A DNA stretch of 64,000 nucleotides, taken from NCBI RefSeq assembly GCF_047272945.1, contig NZ_JBKOPS010000002.1, forward strand, positions 186,001 to 250,000, in the 5' to 3' direction. A program made the translations under genes and the position numbers. Below, piece after piece: positions 17,500 through 26,238 of this stretch. This DNA is from Rubrolithibacter danxiaensis. Lineage in GTDB: Bacteria; Bacteroidota; Bacteroidia; Sphingobacteriales; Sphingobacteriaceae. How positions within the stretch are numbered: position 1 is the first letter of the stretch; the number at the start of each line of letters is the position of its first letter. Under the pieces are notes generated by a model, which did no database searches, was not told the DNA's origin, and worked only from the letters and a program-made list of their open reading frames with translations.

Positions 17500-18069
17500 A
17501 TGATTATGGAAAAAAATAATCTCGATGCTGATACATCGGTATTTGGAATGCATCCAAAAGACAACATTAAAAATCTATCAGCCGGATTTGAGAATACGGT
17601 AAAAGAGCTGATTCAGGTTCTTTCATCATTTGGTCAGGAAGAAATGAATACAGTACCATTTGAAAGCAGCTGGACGGCGGGGCAGGTGGGTGAACATCTC
17701 TTAAAGTCTTACTTTGTAGTTGAAACCCTGAATGGCAAAGTACAACAAACACAGAGGGACCCGGAAGAGAAAGTGGAAAAAATTAAAGCGCTTTTCCTAA
17801 ACTTTGATGTTAAATTAAATTCACCTGAATTTATTCTTCCATCGAATAACACTATAGAAAAACAAAGCTTGTTAAGTTCTCTGGAAAAAGTGCTTACTCA
17901 GATAGGGGATGTTATTAAAACAAAAGAGCCGTCAGAAACTTGTTTGGATTATGCTATTCCTCAGTTTGGCGAATTTACCCGATTGGAATGGATCAATTTT
18001 GTAATTGTACATACGCAGCGGCATATTCGTCAGTTAAAAGGGATTTATCAGAAGTTGCAAACGCGATAA
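17500..18069 (+). CDS. DinB family protein (copy 2)
   Basis: This ~189-residue cytoplasmic protein fits the DinB_2 four-helix fold: helix 1 around KNLSAGFENTVKELIQVL, the segment WTAGQVGEHLLKSY with a candidate metal His, and the C-terminal VHTQRHIRQLKGIYQKL with two more. The frame stays open back to 17407, but that part overlaps the preceding terminator and begins with TTG, so the ATG at 17500 (or 17506) is the likely start. A second, distinct DinB gene follows 85 bases downstream. Confidence 0.75.
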   Translation: MIMEKNNLDADTSVFGMHPKDNIKNLSAGFENTVKELIQVLSSFGQEEMNTVPFESSWTAGQVGEHLLKSYFVVETLNGKVQQTQRDPEEKVEKIKALFLNFDVKLNSPEFILPSNNTIEKQSLLSSLEKVLTQIGDVIKTKEPSETCLDYAIPQFGEFTRLEWINFVIVHTQRHIRQLKGIYQKLQTR

Positions 18070-18154
18070 AATAAAATTTAAGTATCTTTTTTATGCTGAC
18101 ATAGGGCTGTCACAAGTGCTTGCTTTCTTTGCTTTGTAAACAAAAAAACAAATC

Positions 18155-18676
18155 ATGGAAAACAACGTGCAAACGAACGAACAGAGCCTGGAAGCTCCTG
18201 TAATCACTCCTGAAGCATTACTTGAACATTGGCAGGGCCACCGTAGGCTTACCCGCCGAGTGATTGAAGCTTTCCCCGAAGATCAGCTTTTCTCTTACTC
18301 AATAGGCGGAATACGTCCTTTTTCAGCATTGGCGATGGAGCTGGCAGACATAGCGGCTCCGGGTGTAAGGGGGGTAGCAACAGGAGAGTGGCAGGCACTT
18401 GGAGAAATTGCTCATCACCTGAAGGAGGGTGCTCCTAAAACAAAAAATGATCTGTTACGTCTTTGGGATGAAATAACGGATGAAATTAACAAATTCTGGC
18501 CTCAAATTTCTCCACAGCGTTTTCAGGAAGTGGAGGCAGCTTTCGGCCAGTACGAAGGCCCTATCTATTCTACCGTTCTTTACTTTATTGACAATGAAAT
18601 TCATCATCGCGGGCAGGGTTATGTTTACCTTCGCTCCCTTGGAATTGAGCCGCCTCCGTTTTGGGAACGGGCATAA
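18155..18676 (+). CDS. DinB family protein (copy 3)
   Basis: This 173-residue protein resembles the DinB group with the C-terminal signature EIHHRGQGYVYLRSLG, where HHRGQ supplies probable metal ligands. The first conserved His of the fold seems to be replaced (LAMELADIA), so metal binding may differ from relatives. The central segment LLRLWDEITDEINKFWPQI is a predicted long helix. It shares strand and proximity with copy 2, but the two sequences are only distantly alike. Confidence 0.75.
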   Translation: MENNVQTNEQSLEAPVITPEALLEHWQGHRRLTRRVIEAFPEDQLFSYSIGGIRPFSALAMELADIAAPGVRGVATGEWQALGEIAHHLKEGAPKTKNDLLRLWDEITDEINKFWPQISPQRFQEVEAAFGQYEGPIYSTVLYFIDNEIHHRGQGYVYLRSLGIEPPPFWERA

Positions 18677-18682
18677 TTCAAA

Positions 18683-18724
18683 TTGTTACACAAGATTTAG
18701 GTGAAATCCGGTCTTGTGTAGCAA
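18683..18724. terminator. Nested hairpin after DinB copy 3
   Basis: An outer 13-bp inverted repeat (TTGTTACACAAGA / TCTTGTGTAGCAA, one G-T pair) encloses an inner GATTT-AGGTG-AAATC stem. There is no long T tract. It is probably a transcript end or processing structure. Confidence 0.5.
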
Positions 18725-18959
18725 TGTAAGTTATTTCTGGCATAGTAGCAGTTCTGTTTGTTTCATTGTAGGTATGTTATTATGAAAATTGCAAAAGTAC
18801 TATGGCCGTCTTGGCCACTACTTCGCTAATGACTCTTTTCAGTTATCTCGTATTCAATTTCCTTTTGAGAAGTAAAAATTGCGAAAGTCGTTTATTAATT
18901 TAAATCTCCTGCTTCGCTAAAAAAGTTTAAGAATTCAAGAGAATTTGATAAAATTGAAA
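18725..18959. other. Non-coding gap with a small hairpin and a 15-residue ORF
   Basis: No recognisable gene lies here. TGGCC-GTCTT-GGCCA (18802-18816) forms a short perfect hairpin inside an ATG frame of 15 codons (18782-18829) that contains two Trp codons. Two similar words, AATTGCAAAAGTAC and AATTGCGAAAGTCG, occur about 90 bases apart. None of this is strong enough to call a leader peptide or attenuator. Confidence 0.3.
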
Positions 18960-19358
18960 ATGAATACTAAATACCTGATGTCCGGAAGTGCGGTAATTTT
19001 GGGAATTACAGGCATTGCCTTGTCTTTCTTTCCTCAAGAGATTGCCGAAAACTTAGGGGCTGGAGCGGCCTCCTCGATAATATTTCAGTTGTTAGGAGCA
19101 GTTTACTTCGGCTTTGCAATGCTTAATTGGATGGCAAAGGCGAATTTAATAGGCGGAATATACAGCAGGCCGGTAGCAATAGGCAATATGTCTCATTTTA
19201 CAATCGGTGCACTTGCGTTAATTAAAATACCATTTAATGGTACGGGCTTGAATTATGTTTGGGTAGGAGCACTTGTTTATTCCGTTTTGGCAATACTGTT
19301 TGGTTACGTTTTATTTACAAATCCTGCTTATGAAGCGCAGAAAGAACAGGTTAGATAA
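18960..19358 (+). CDS. Small four-segment membrane protein, unknown function
   Basis: This 132-residue protein has four hydrophobic segments (about 5-22, 38-58, 68-85 and 95-118) and no catalytic motif I recognise. It looks like a common Bacteroidota inner-membrane family of uncharacterised proteins. The ATG at 18960 is chosen over a TTG five codons upstream. Its last 8 bases overlap the end of the convergent gene at 19351. Confidence 0.55.
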   Translation: MNTKYLMSGSAVILGITGIALSFFPQEIAENLGAGAASSIIFQLLGAVYFGFAMLNWMAKANLIGGIYSRPVAIGNMSHFTIGALALIKIPFNGTGLNYVWVGALVYSVLAILFGYVLFTNPAYEAQKEQVR

Positions 19359-19737
19359 ATTGCTTTAACCAGTTCTTTGCTTCCTTGTCATCTGTAAAGT
19401 TTTTCATTGGAATGGGCGGCGGTTTTAATTTAAAGAGGATAGTCATGATGAATGTTGCAAGCCCGGGTTTTGAAACCATTGCCATTGCTGTATAAATGGT
19501 AGGTAACTGCTCTGTCGAAAATTTTCTGGTTTCCTTATCGGGTACAGGAGAGTTTTTCAGGTATATCAGTAAAGGAACTTTTTTATTATTTGTAATTTCC
19601 TTTACAAGGGCAACATTACCTGAAATATTGGAAACGGTCCGTTTAATGCTTTTGGAAAGTGAAACCAATATCCCATCCTCAAACCAGTAGGTGGCAATTT
19701 CACCTTCATAAGTTGGTTTGTCTGCTGGTATTATCAT
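19351..19737 (-). CDS. STAS/SpoIIAA-like small protein (DUF7793-like)
   Basis: This 128-residue soluble protein has an alternating strand/helix pattern: GILVSLSKSIKRT, then GNVALVKEITNNKKVPLLIYL, and a C-terminal FTDDKEAKNWLKQFI. This is the layout of SpoIIAA/STAS-like proteins that Bacteroidota encode in large numbers. The last helix, with a residue pattern of the form DxxxAxxWL, is typical. The function is unknown and the exact family is uncertain. Confidence 0.5.
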   Translation of the reverse strand: MIIPADKPTYEGEIATYWFEDGILVSLSKSIKRTVSNISGNVALVKEITNNKKVPLLIYLKNSPVPDKETRKFSTEQLPTIYTAMAMVSKPGLATFIMTILFKLKPPPIPMKNFTDDKEAKNWLKQFI

Positions 19738-19778
19738 AAGATAGATTTAAATTAAGTGTATCCCTGATGTTAAAGTTA

Positions 19779-20354
19779 TCATTCTTTAATAATGTGTTCA
19801 ATACGTGTATCAGGAATCAGCCAGATTAAAGCTACTACCACATACAATGCCAAGCCTATCCCCGGGTTTAAAAAAGTAAAAGCTATTGCTGTACAGTAAA
19901 TTAATATGGAAAGTTTTCCTTTCGTATCATTTCCAAAGGCTTTTGCAAGTTTAGAATCCTTTCCGGCTTGTTTCATCAGTATTTTCGCCAGAATACTGTA
20001 TGCAATCGCATTCATCAAAAGAACAAAGCCATAAAAGGCAACAGGCCACTTTTCAAAGTGATTTTCTCCCATCCAGGCAGTACTAAAAGGAACCAATGAC
20101 AGCCAGAAAAGTAAATGCAGGTTTGCCCACAACGCACTTCCGCTAATCTTTTCTGTTGCAAACAACATGTGATGATGGTTATTCCAGTAAATGCCGATAT
20201 AAATAAAACTGAGCACATAACTAAGGAAAACAGGTAATAAGGGCTTCAGAGTAGCAAGATCATGACCATGGGGAGTTTTTAGTTCTAAAACCATAATGGT
20301 AATGATAATTGCAATCACTCCATCGCTAAATGCTTCTAAACGATTTTTGTGCAT
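19779..20354 (-). CDS. TMEM175-family (DUF1211) potassium channel-like protein
   Basis: This 191-residue membrane protein begins with MHKNRLEAFSDGVIAIIITI, matching the pore-helix signature FSDGVxAI of bacterial TMEM175 channels, which form tetrameric K+-permeable pores. About six membrane segments are predicted, consistent with a single six-helix repeat. A Leu/Ile-rich pore constriction is expected from the known structures and fits the first helix. It stands alone, 54 bases before a minus-strand membrane gene. Confidence 0.85.
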   Translation of the reverse strand: MHKNRLEAFSDGVIAIIITIMVLELKTPHGHDLATLKPLLPVFLSYVLSFIYIGIYWNNHHHMLFATEKISGSALWANLHLLFWLSLVPFSTAWMGENHFEKWPVAFYGFVLLMNAIAYSILAKILMKQAGKDSKLAKAFGNDTKGKLSILIYCTAIAFTFLNPGIGLALYVVVALIWLIPDTRIEHIIKE

Positions 20355-20408
20355 AATCAGATTATATGACTAATATAGTAATCACATCTGCTCATGCAAG
20401 CTTCGTCG

Positions 20409-20945
20409 TTACATTTCTTTTCTCCTGGTTAGTAATCCACCAATAATGATTCCCGAAAGGCCAATAAACAGAAAAGTATTTCTTGCTGCGGGTTTTTTAG
20501 CAAATTTGAAAATCCATGGTGCTAATAGTGAAAACACACCCAAGCCAATGTCGGCTGCTAAATGAGCTTTAAATGGAATAACTTTAATTACGTCCCATTC
20601 AGCTTTTGTAAATAAAGCCGAGCCAAGCATAACGCCGCTCATAATTCGGGCTAATCCCGTAGCTTTTGAATCAGCTTTAAAATGAAGTAGTTCCGGTGCA
20701 ACAGCAGTCAGAGGGATGTAAGTCCAGTCGGCGATTCCATGTTCTTTTCTTGAAATGGGCTTTTTAATGCTTTTTATAAAAATAACCGCAGGTTTGAGCG
20801 ACTGTTTTAAATAATATGAGTGGTCTTTATAATATTCACGAAAAACCTTTTCTCTTGAAAGAGTTGAGGTTTTTTTATTTCGGGCAGTATTCGAAATAAC
20901 AGGTTTTGTACCTTTATCCCGTGGCCACCTTATCCCAGAAAGCAC
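20409..20945 (-). CDS. Hypothetical membrane protein, start uncertain
   Basis: The conserved-looking part begins at about residue 68 (KEHGIADWTYIPLTAVAPEL) and continues with a segment rich in Gly/Ala/Leu, KAEWDVIKVIPFKAHLAADIG, a hydrophobic helix, and AARNTFLFIGLSGIIIGGLL. This resembles an unnamed Bacteroidota family with about four membrane helices. The only standard start is a GTG at 20945, and no ATG lies upstream of residue 100. That start falls inside the coding region of the divergent GH25 gene, so the real start is probably further in at an unidentified codon. Confidence 0.5.
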   Translation of the reverse strand: MLSGIRWPRDKGTKPVISNTARNKKTSTLSREKVFREYYKDHSYYLKQSLKPAVIFIKSIKKPISRKEHGIADWTYIPLTAVAPELLHFKADSKATGLARIMSGVMLGSALFTKAEWDVIKVIPFKAHLAADIGLGVFSLLAPWIFKFAKKPAARNTFLFIGLSGIIIGGLLTRRKEM

Positions 20946-21802
20946 CTGTACCTATCAAGAGAAAAAAGACTGTAAAGAAAAAGAAGCCCGTTAAAAAGAA
21001 AAACAATAATGGCCTGTCTTTTAAATTGAAAATGATACTTGCAGGAATTGCGCTTATCCTGCTTTCGCCTTTCTATTACGGCTATGTTTTAAAAGTGTTT
21101 TCATCTGCGTTTGGCTGGATCTCAGATTTGGGTGGAAATCCGAATTATCGTACCTATAAAAGTCTCAATATTCCCATTCCTTCAAAATATAGCATTCATG
21201 GAATTGATGTTTCATCTTATCAGGGAAAAATAGACTGGAAAAAGGTGAAAGAAATGCGGGAGGATGAGCTGTATATCAAATTTGCTTTCATTAAAGCTAC
21301 AGAAGGCCTTGTTCATGTAGATCCGTACTTTCAGCGAAACTGGCGGGAAGCGCCAAAAGCAGGAATTGTTTGTGGTGCATACCACTATTTTAAACCCGGA
21401 AAGAACGGGAAGTGGCAGGCAAAGTTCTTTCTTCAAAATGTAAAGCCGGAAAAAGGCGATCTGCCATTAGTAGTAGATATTGAAGAATTGAAAAGAGTTT
21501 CTCCGGAGCGTATGCGGAAAGAACTTTCATCTTTTTTGAACTATATTGAGAATAAAACAGCGATAAAACCAATTATTTATACCAACATCACTTTTTATAA
21601 AGACTACTTGCAAGGACATTTTGACGATCATATTTTATGGATTGCTCACTATTATAAGCCCGAGTTAAAAACAGATAAAAGAACAAGATGGCGGTTCTGG
21701 CAGCACTCAGATATGGCAACCATTGCAGGAATTAATCACGTAGTTGATATGAATGTTTTTAACGGTGACAGCGTGGAGTTTGAAAGGTTACTGGTACGGT
21801 AA
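20921..21802 (+). CDS. GH25 family lysozyme, membrane-anchored
   Basis: This ~293-residue protein has a Lys-rich cytoplasmic head (residues ~12-32), one membrane segment (~38-57), and a GH25 muramidase domain (~92-290). GH25 motifs are GIDVSSYQGKIDW with the conserved first Asp at residue 96, FAFIKATEG, VVDIEE with the catalytic acid, and RFWQHSD. It would cut peptidoglycan in the periplasm. GTG at 20921 is preferred over TTG at 20906, since the latter overlaps promoter-like DNA (TACCTTTA). No phage genes are nearby, so a housekeeping role is more likely than a prophage endolysin. Confidence 0.85.
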   Translation: MATLSQKAPVPIKRKKTVKKKKPVKKKNNNGLSFKLKMILAGIALILLSPFYYGYVLKVFSSAFGWISDLGGNPNYRTYKSLNIPIPSKYSIHGIDVSSYQGKIDWKKVKEMREDELYIKFAFIKATEGLVHVDPYFQRNWREAPKAGIVCGAYHYFKPGKNGKWQAKFFLQNVKPEKGDLPLVVDIEELKRVSPERMRKELSSFLNYIENKTAIKPIIYTNITFYKDYLQGHFDDHILWIAHYYKPELKTDKRTRWRFWQHSDMATIAGINHVVDMNVFNGDSVEFERLLVR

Positions 21803-21883
21803 GTAACATTGTGAACAGAAAAGGGTATCGTTGCGGTATCTTTAATTGCACATCGTATATTAGGTCATATATCTGATACTTAT

Positions 21884-24208
21884 ATGGCAAAAACCCCCTT
21901 TCTTTTAATCCTGATATTTACTGTTTGCTGCACGTCAACAAAGGCTCAGCCTAAGGCCAATATTATTCCTGTTCCAAATAAAATAGACTGGAAACAGGGT
22001 AGCTTTTATTTTACTAAATGCACACAATTGCACTTTGATAAACGTGATAAAGAACTCGGTAATGCTATTATGCCTTTAGTGGTTAAACTAAAAAGAGCTG
22101 CTGCAATTGATTTATTGTCTTCTAAAAAATGCGCTGATAGAGAAGTATATGTTGCTATAGATAAAAGTATCAGTAATGAAGAAGGCTATAAACTGAATAT
22201 CTCGAAAGAAAAAGTTGAAATAAAAGCACAAAAACCTGCGGGAGTTTTTTATGCTGTTCAAAGTTTACTGCAATTATTACCCGAAAGTATCGAATCTGAG
22301 ACAAGGGTCAGCAACATAAATTGGGCTGTTCCCTGTGTTCAGGTTGAAGATGCGCCCCGGTTACGTTACCGGGGAATAATGTTAGATGTTTCAAGAAATT
22401 TTATGGTGACGGACTCAATAAAACGAATGATTGATTTATTGGCTATGCAGAAAATGAATCGGTTACACTGGCATTTAACAGATAATGAAGGATGGCGTTT
22501 TGAAAGCAAAAAGTATCCTAAACTTACTTCTATAGGAGCTTTTCGTAAAGGAGATATTATTGATAATAAGTTTACGTATGATTATAAAAGTAAGCCGCAT
22601 GAAAAATTGTACGGCGGATATTATACTCAGGAACAGATGAGAGATATAGTTCAGTATGCTGCCGACCGATTTATTACAATAATACCCGAAATAGAAATGC
22701 CCGCCCATGCTCAGGCAGCTGTGGCTGCATATCCGGAACTTGCCTGCTTAGACAGCAACGGCAAAGCATTTCCATATCCAAGCAATATTCAGGCGGAATT
22801 TTGCACAAGGAATGAAACAGTTAATTTTCTTAGTAATGTTTTATCAGAAGTTATGGAAATTTTTCCTTCCAAATACATTCATATAGGAGGGGATGAGGCA
22901 GAAAAGCTAAACTGGAAAACCTGTAAATATTGCCGGCAAAGAATGAAAGAGCAGGGATTAAACAGCGTTGAAGATCTGCAAAGCGATTTTATTAACCGGA
23001 TAGAAAAGTTTGTAAATAGCAAAGGTCGCAGTATAATTGGATGGGATGAGATAATGCAGGGGGGATTAGCTCCCAATGCCGCAGTTATGAGCTGGACAGG
23101 GGTAAAGCCCGGTATTGAAGCTGCAAAGAATAGTCATTATGCTGCAATGACTCCTCTTCCATATTGTTACTTTGACCATGCACAGTCTGATGCACCAGGT
23201 GAACCGCCGTCTTATTATGGCTTAACAATGCTTTCTGATGTTTATAATTACGAACCTGTAAGTCAGGAGTTAAATACACAACAGGCAAAATATATAATGG
23301 GAGCTCAGGGAAATTTATGGACAACTTATGTTCCTACTGCAGCTATTGCTGAGTATATGATATTTCCAAGATCAACCGCATTGGCTGAAGTTAACTGGTC
23401 TTCACCATCAAATAAAAACTTTAGTGACTTTACAAGAAGATTGTTGTCGTACGAGAAAAGGCTCGACCAGCTTAAGGTGAACTACTCAAAACACTTGTAT
23501 GATATAAGAGTGAGCAATATAAAGCAGGAGAATGGGAAATTGGTTGTTGAATTAAGCGGCTCAGAGAATGGAAATCCTATTTATTTTACATTGGATGGAA
23601 CGATTCCAAATCAAAACTCGCCGGTATATAAACAGCCAGTACCAATTACGCAAAGTTGCACCATAAATGCAGCGGTTATAATAAATGGCAATGTTCGCGA
23701 TCTGGCAATAAAATCTTATATATTACATAAAGCTGTTGGTAAAAAAGGGACTTTGAAAACGCTTCCCAGTTATAATAAAAGTGGACTTGACGGGTGGATT
23801 AATGGGGGGTTAGCAGATGATACGCGTTTTAACGATTACCGTAATGAGGATGAAGAACGCTACAACGATGACAAATGGCTTGGTTGGGAGAATGAGGAAT
23901 TTAACGGGACTATCGACTTTGGAAAGGCGGAAGAAATTAATAAGGTTACCATGCGTTTCTTTCATAATCTTCCTTTTGGGATAATGATACCAAAATCAGT
24001 TACATTGCAAACTTCTGACGACGGCATAAATTTTAAGGATCAGGCAACTCAAACTATCAGTCTTCCTGATTCTACTGGTGCTGTGCCTTTAACTTTTTCG
24101 CTTCCTGCCCTCAAATCCCGCTTTGTAAGAGTTATAGCTCAACCTTTTGGCAAAACTCCGGCAGGTAATTATGCATCTCTGTTTATTGATGAAGTAATTG
24201 TGGAGTAA
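21884..24208 (+). CDS. GH20 beta-N-acetylhexosaminidase, multidomain, secreted
   Basis: This 774-residue enzyme removes terminal GlcNAc/GalNAc. A signal peptide (residues 1-21) is followed by a GH20b-type N-terminal domain (~25-150), the GH20 barrel (~155-510) with the catalytic pair D337-E338 in HIGGDEA, a chitobiase-like C-terminal domain (YFTLDGTIPNQNSPVY, ~565-620), and an F5/8-type (discoidin) sugar-binding domain (~650-774). It heads a run of four plus-strand secreted enzymes. The spacing to the next gene is 55 bases. Confidence 0.93.
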   Translation: MAKTPFLLILIFTVCCTSTKAQPKANIIPVPNKIDWKQGSFYFTKCTQLHFDKRDKELGNAIMPLVVKLKRAAAIDLLSSKKCADREVYVAIDKSISNEEGYKLNISKEKVEIKAQKPAGVFYAVQSLLQLLPESIESETRVSNINWAVPCVQVEDAPRLRYRGIMLDVSRNFMVTDSIKRMIDLLAMQKMNRLHWHLTDNEGWRFESKKYPKLTSIGAFRKGDIIDNKFTYDYKSKPHEKLYGGYYTQEQMRDIVQYAADRFITIIPEIEMPAHAQAAVAAYPELACLDSNGKAFPYPSNIQAEFCTRNETVNFLSNVLSEVMEIFPSKYIHIGGDEAEKLNWKTCKYCRQRMKEQGLNSVEDLQSDFINRIEKFVNSKGRSIIGWDEIMQGGLAPNAAVMSWTGVKPGIEAAKNSHYAAMTPLPYCYFDHAQSDAPGEPPSYYGLTMLSDVYNYEPVSQELNTQQAKYIMGAQGNLWTTYVPTAAIAEYMIFPRSTALAEVNWSSPSNKNFSDFTRRLLSYEKRLDQLKVNYSKHLYDIRVSNIKQENGKLVVELSGSENGNPIYFTLDGTIPNQNSPVYKQPVPITQSCTINAAVIINGNVRDLAIKSYILHKAVGKKGTLKTLPSYNKSGLDGWINGGLADDTRFNDYRNEDEERYNDDKWLGWENEEFNGTIDFGKAEEINKVTMRFFHNLPFGIMIPKSVTLQTSDDGINFKDQATQTISLPDSTGAVPLTFSLPALKSRFVRVIAQPFGKTPAGNYASLFIDEVIVE

Positions 24209-24263
24209 CTATATTTATATCTTATCAAATTCAAATACGAAGTTTTTCAGGTACAAAATATAA

Positions 24264-26222
24264 ATGATGAAAAATAGCAACAGCGAAAAGAAATTAAAAG
24301 TTAACGATAAGATTTTTCTCAACTATAATATCAAACCTGATTACAAGTGGATATTAGTTCAGATAGTAGTTTTTTTCTTATTTATTACTCCAATTTCAGG
24401 GTATTCTCAAAATGCCGATTCTGCTTGGATAGTGAACAACTATAATAAGAAAGAACAATACGTTCCAATGCGGGATGGCGTTAAACTATTTACTTCTATT
24501 TATATTCCTAAAGATACCGGGGAAAAACACCCGATTTTAATAACCAGAACTACGTACTCTTGTATGCCATACGGAGATAATTTTAGAAATTTCTGGAGCA
24601 ATCACTACAAAGAGTATTTAAAGGAAAAATATATTATAGTTGTACAGGATGTACGTGGAAAATTTATGAGTGAGGGAATTTTTGTAGATGTACGGCCCTT
24701 TAATCCGGATAAAAAATCTCCGTTAGATATTGACGAATCAACTGATACCTATGATACCGTTGATTGGCTAATAAGAAATATTCAGGGAAATAATGGAAAA
24801 GTAGGTGTATTTGGCACATCTTATCCGGGGTTTTATTCCACGCAGGCCGCTCTAAGTAATCACCCGGCTATTGTAGCTGTAAGCCCGCAGGCCCCGGTAA
24901 CAGATTGGTTTATAGGAGATGATTTTCATCATAATGGTGCCTTCTTTTTGATGGACGCTTTCGGATTTTATACAGAATGGGGATTTGGAAGCCCAAGACC
25001 AAAACCTACGAAACCTACTCCTGACCTTTTCCAAAGCGCTTACACTCCTCCAACAAAAGATTACTATGATTTTTATTTAAGAACAGGGGCGCTTCCTAAT
25101 TTCACTAAACTTACAGGGGACAGCATCTCCTTCTGGAAGGAATTGATGAGCCATCCGAATTACGATTCTTTTTGGAAGGCAAGAAATGTAAGAGCGGCAA
25201 TTACGAATATAAAAGCGGCAACACTGGAAGTTGGAGGCTTATTCGACGCAGAAGATTGTTTTGGTGCCTGGAATACTTATCGGGCCATTGAAAAGCAAAG
25301 TCCTTCAACTAATAATAAAATTGTAATGGGACCCTGGTCTCATGGGCAGTGGGCTACACCAGAGGGAACACACTTGGGAAATGTTCAATTTGGAAGCAAT
25401 ACTTCAGAATGGTATGCTGCTAATATAGAAATACCTTTCTTTAATTATTATCTGAAAGGAAAGGGAAATATTGATCAGATTAAGGAAGCAACCATTTTTT
25501 TTACCGGAGAAAATCAGTGGAAGCAATTCTCCAATTGGCCGCCCAAAGCTTCAACTGAAAAAGCGATCTTCTTACAGGAGAACGGTAAATTAAATTGGGA
25601 ACAGCCGAAAACTGAAGCCAGTTTTTCTGAATACATTAGTAATCCCGCTAAACCGGTTCCATATACTGAAGGAATTCATGCCAACCGAACTGCAGAGTAT
25701 ATGACCGGTGACCAACGGTTTGCCTCTTCCCGTCCTGATGTGCTGGTTTTCAAATCTGAAATATTATCAGAAGATGTTACATTGGCCGGCCCCTTAACAG
25801 CAGAGCTGATGGTAAGTATTTCCACAACTGATGCGGATTTTGTTGTAAAACTGATTGATGTTTTCCCTGATGATTTTGCCTATACTAATGATAATGACTA
25901 TATCATGAATGGATATCAGATGATGGTAAGGGGTGATGTTTTCAGAGGAAAATACCGCAATAGCTTTGAAAAGCCCGAGCCCTTTATTCCGGGTAAGATT
26001 ACGTCAGTTAAATATACGATGCCTGATGTCGCTCACACTTTTAAAAAGGGACATCGTATTATGGTACAGGTTCAAAGCAGTTGGTTTCCCTTAGTTGACA
26101 GAAATCCTCAAAAGTTTATTGATATTTATCACGCTCGGGACACCGATTTTCAACAAGCATCCATTCGCGTTTATCATGACAAAGTGAATAATAGTAAAAT
26201 TCTCCTTCCTGTTTTAAAATGA
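24264..26222 (+). CDS. CocE/NonD family alpha/beta hydrolase (X-Pro peptidase-like)
   Basis: This 652-residue protein belongs to the CocE/X-prolyl dipeptidyl-peptidase group: peptidase S15 domain (~60-370) with nucleophile S186 in GTSYPG, and a C-terminal jelly-roll domain (~400-640) with PDVLVFKSEILSEDVTLAGPL. Candidate acid and base residues are in GGLFDAEDCFGAW and GPWSHGQW. The signal segment starts only at about residue 29, so the N-terminus is long. The family includes esterases, amidases and acylases. Between glycosidase-type genes it may remove acyl or peptide groups from a glycan. The next gene starts 16 bases after the stop. Confidence 0.85.
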   Translation: MMKNSNSEKKLKVNDKIFLNYNIKPDYKWILVQIVVFFLFITPISGYSQNADSAWIVNNYNKKEQYVPMRDGVKLFTSIYIPKDTGEKHPILITRTTYSCMPYGDNFRNFWSNHYKEYLKEKYIIVVQDVRGKFMSEGIFVDVRPFNPDKKSPLDIDESTDTYDTVDWLIRNIQGNNGKVGVFGTSYPGFYSTQAALSNHPAIVAVSPQAPVTDWFIGDDFHHNGAFFLMDAFGFYTEWGFGSPRPKPTKPTPDLFQSAYTPPTKDYYDFYLRTGALPNFTKLTGDSISFWKELMSHPNYDSFWKARNVRAAITNIKAATLEVGGLFDAEDCFGAWNTYRAIEKQSPSTNNKIVMGPWSHGQWATPEGTHLGNVQFGSNTSEWYAANIEIPFFNYYLKGKGNIDQIKEATIFFTGENQWKQFSNWPPKASTEKAIFLQENGKLNWEQPKTEASFSEYISNPAKPVPYTEGIHANRTAEYMTGDQRFASSRPDVLVFKSEILSEDVTLAGPLTAELMVSISTTDADFVVKLIDVFPDDFAYTNDNDYIMNGYQMMVRGDVFRGKYRNSFEKPEPFIPGKITSVKYTMPDVAHTFKKGHRIMVQVQSSWFPLVDRNPQKFIDIYHARDTDFQQASIRVYHDKVNNSKILLPVLK

Positions 26223-26238
26223 TTAATACTTATTGTGC

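Noticed and set aside
18782..18829. 15-residue ORF as a Trp leader peptide
   Set aside because: No tryptophan genes follow, and the downstream gene is an unknown membrane protein; codon content alone is not evidence.
20921..21802. GH25 lysozyme as a sign of a prophage
   Set aside because: No integrase, capsid, portal, holin or att-like repeats nearby, and the protein has a membrane anchor unlike a typical endolysin.
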